From Aromatoleum sp. (GTDB lineage Bacteria; Pseudomonadota; Gammaproteobacteria; Burkholderiales; Casimicrobiaceae): 6,437 nt of DNA. The notes under the pieces are model-generated. The model did no database searches. It was given only the letters and a program-made list of their open reading frames with translations, and was not told where the DNA came from. Below are positions 5,877 through 6,437 of this stretch, one piece after another (position 1 is the first letter of the stretch; each line of letters opens with the position of its first letter). The position numbers were made by a program, and so were the translations under genes. The stretch spans positions 1 through 6,437 of the forward strand of contig JAAFGU010000140.1 in assembly GCA_010365205.1 (NCBI GenBank), written 5' to 3'.

Positions 5877-6329
5877 ATGACGGCCAAATCGACGAATCGA
5901 CGGCTCACGGCCGAGCAGCAGCGACTGCTTGCGCTGCTGCGTCGCGACGCCCGCGAATCCACCGCCTCGCTCGCGCGGAAGCTCGGCGTCGCGCGCACGA
6001 CGGTGCAGGAGCGTATCCGGCGCCTCGAGCGCGATGGCGTGATCGCCGGCTACACGGTGCACGTCACCGACGACTTCGCGCGTCACCGCATCCAGGCGCA
6101 CGTGCTGATCAACGTCGATCCGAAGAAGAGCGACGGCGTGATACGCGCGCTCGAAGGCGCCGCGCACGTCCGCGCGCTTTACGCGCTGTCCGGCGTCTTC
6201 GACTACGAGCTGGTCGTCGAAGGCGGCAGCACCGAGGAGATCGACCAGTTCCTCGACGCGATCGGCCGCCTCGACGGCATCGAGCGCACGCAGACCTCGA
6301 TTGTGCTGTCGGTGAAGTTCAAGCGGTAA
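5877..6329 (+). CDS. Lrp/AsnC-family transcriptional regulator
   Basis: A 150-residue protein of normal Lrp size. The N-terminal winged helix-turn-helix covers about residues 10-60, with SLARKLGVARTTVQERIRRLE as recognition region and the usual 'DGVIAGY' turn after it. The C-terminal RAM domain (about 72-147) binds amino-acid effectors and mediates oligomer assembly; GVFDYELVVEG (106-116) matches the conserved Gly-x-x-Asp effector-loop pattern. ATG 5877 is chosen over the in-frame GTG at 5820, whose extra 19 residues do not look like the family. There is no ribosome binding site before ATG 5877, and a TACAAT box ends only 9 nt upstream, so the mRNA may be leaderless. Divergent placement suggests it regulates the neighbouring dehydrogenase in answer to an amino acid such as lysine; the ligand is a guess. 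Confidence 0.9.
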   Translation: MTAKSTNRRLTAEQQRLLALLRRDARESTASLARKLGVARTTVQERIRRLERDGVIAGYTVHVTDDFARHRIQAHVLINVDPKKSDGVIRALEGAAHVRALYALSGVFDYELVVEGGSTEEIDQFLDAIGRLDGIERTQTSIVLSVKFKR

Positions 6330-6341
6330 TACGTCGAGGCG

Positions 6342-6355
6342 GCGGCGTGAGCCGC
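6342..6355 (+). other. Short hairpin after the Lrp-type gene
   Basis: GCGGC and GCCGC (5 bp) close a GTGA loop, which is a GNRA tetraloop in RNA, 12 bp after the stop codon. No T tract follows (the next bases are GATAAGAAAACC), so it is not a canonical terminator on the plus strand. It may still protect the 3' end of the transcript. Confidence 0.3.
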
Positions 6356-6357
6356 GA

Positions 6358-6379
6358 TAAGAAAACCGTAAGAAAACCG
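6358..6379. repeat. Tandem 11-bp direct repeat (TAAGAAAACCG x2)
   Basis: Two identical 11-bp units lie back to back at 6358-6368 and 6369-6379. The GAAAAC core recurs inverted at 6391-6396 and direct at 6431-6436 near the window edge. Tandem units of 11 bp put the copies on the same helix face, which would suit a regulator-binding array for a gene beyond the window. No gene was found in 6330-6437. Confidence 0.5.
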
Positions 6380-6437
6380 GGACGTACCACGTTTTCGTTG
6401 TGGCCTCGCCCGTCATAGACGGCCAATCAAGAAAACG

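Noticed and set aside
6342..6355. Terminator for the Lrp-type gene
   Set aside because: The hairpin is only 5 bp and is followed by an A-rich rather than T-rich stretch.
5769..6416. Minus-strand open frame opposite the Lrp-type gene
   Set aside because: No ribosome site or recognisable family; it mirrors the high-GC regulator gene.
1..6437. CRISPR array, tRNA/rRNA gene or insertion sequence
   Set aside because: No regularly spaced repeats of suitable length, no cloverleaf or rRNA-like stretch, and no transposase or terminal inverted repeats were seen.

Overview
The window is about two-thirds G+C, with a very strong third-position G/C bias in its genes. It reads like a chromosome segment of a GC-rich proteobacterium. 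A beta- or gammaproteobacterium is the best guess, from the gene families (BCAM0308-type zinc-ribbon protein, DmsE/MtrA-type decaheme cytochrome, MtrB/PioB-type porin). The lineage is inference; no rRNA or other marker is present.

Layout. Positions 1-593 (minus strand) hold a BCAM0308-family zinc-ribbon protein, whose stop overlaps by 4 nt the start of a second minus-strand gene running off the left edge. Positions 594-1421 form a long, mostly non-coding divergent regulatory region. It holds two perfect TTGAC-N4-GTCAA palindromes of the FNR/DNR type, a third near-match, one doubtful small ORF, and a leader of about 380 nt with a hairpin followed by six T. Positions 1422-4610 (plus strand) encode a two-gene operon: a periplasmic decaheme cytochrome c (MtrA/MtoA/PioA/DmsE type) and an outer-membrane beta-barrel porin (MtrB/PioB type). 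A strong intrinsic terminator at 4630-4660 ends it. Convergent to it, 4684-5754 (minus) is a saccharopine/lysine dehydrogenase-family enzyme. Divergent from that, 5877-6329 (plus) is an Lrp/AsnC regulator. Positions 6330-6437 are non-coding and carry repeated GAAAAC hexamers.

How the parts work together. The cytochrome would thread through the porin to form an electron conduit across the outer membrane, for Fe(II) oxidation or for reduction of an external acceptor. No extracellular MtrC/OmcA-type cytochrome follows, so the layout resembles the two-component MtoAB/PioAB type. Each perfect FNR-like site has a TAnnnT -10-like hexamer at class II activator spacing, one facing the BCAM0308 operon and one facing the conduit operon. 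This suggests that both divergent units respond to low oxygen or nitrogen oxides. The right-hand dehydrogenase/Lrp pair looks like a separate amino-acid catabolism module (lysine-related is a guess) with its own local regulator.
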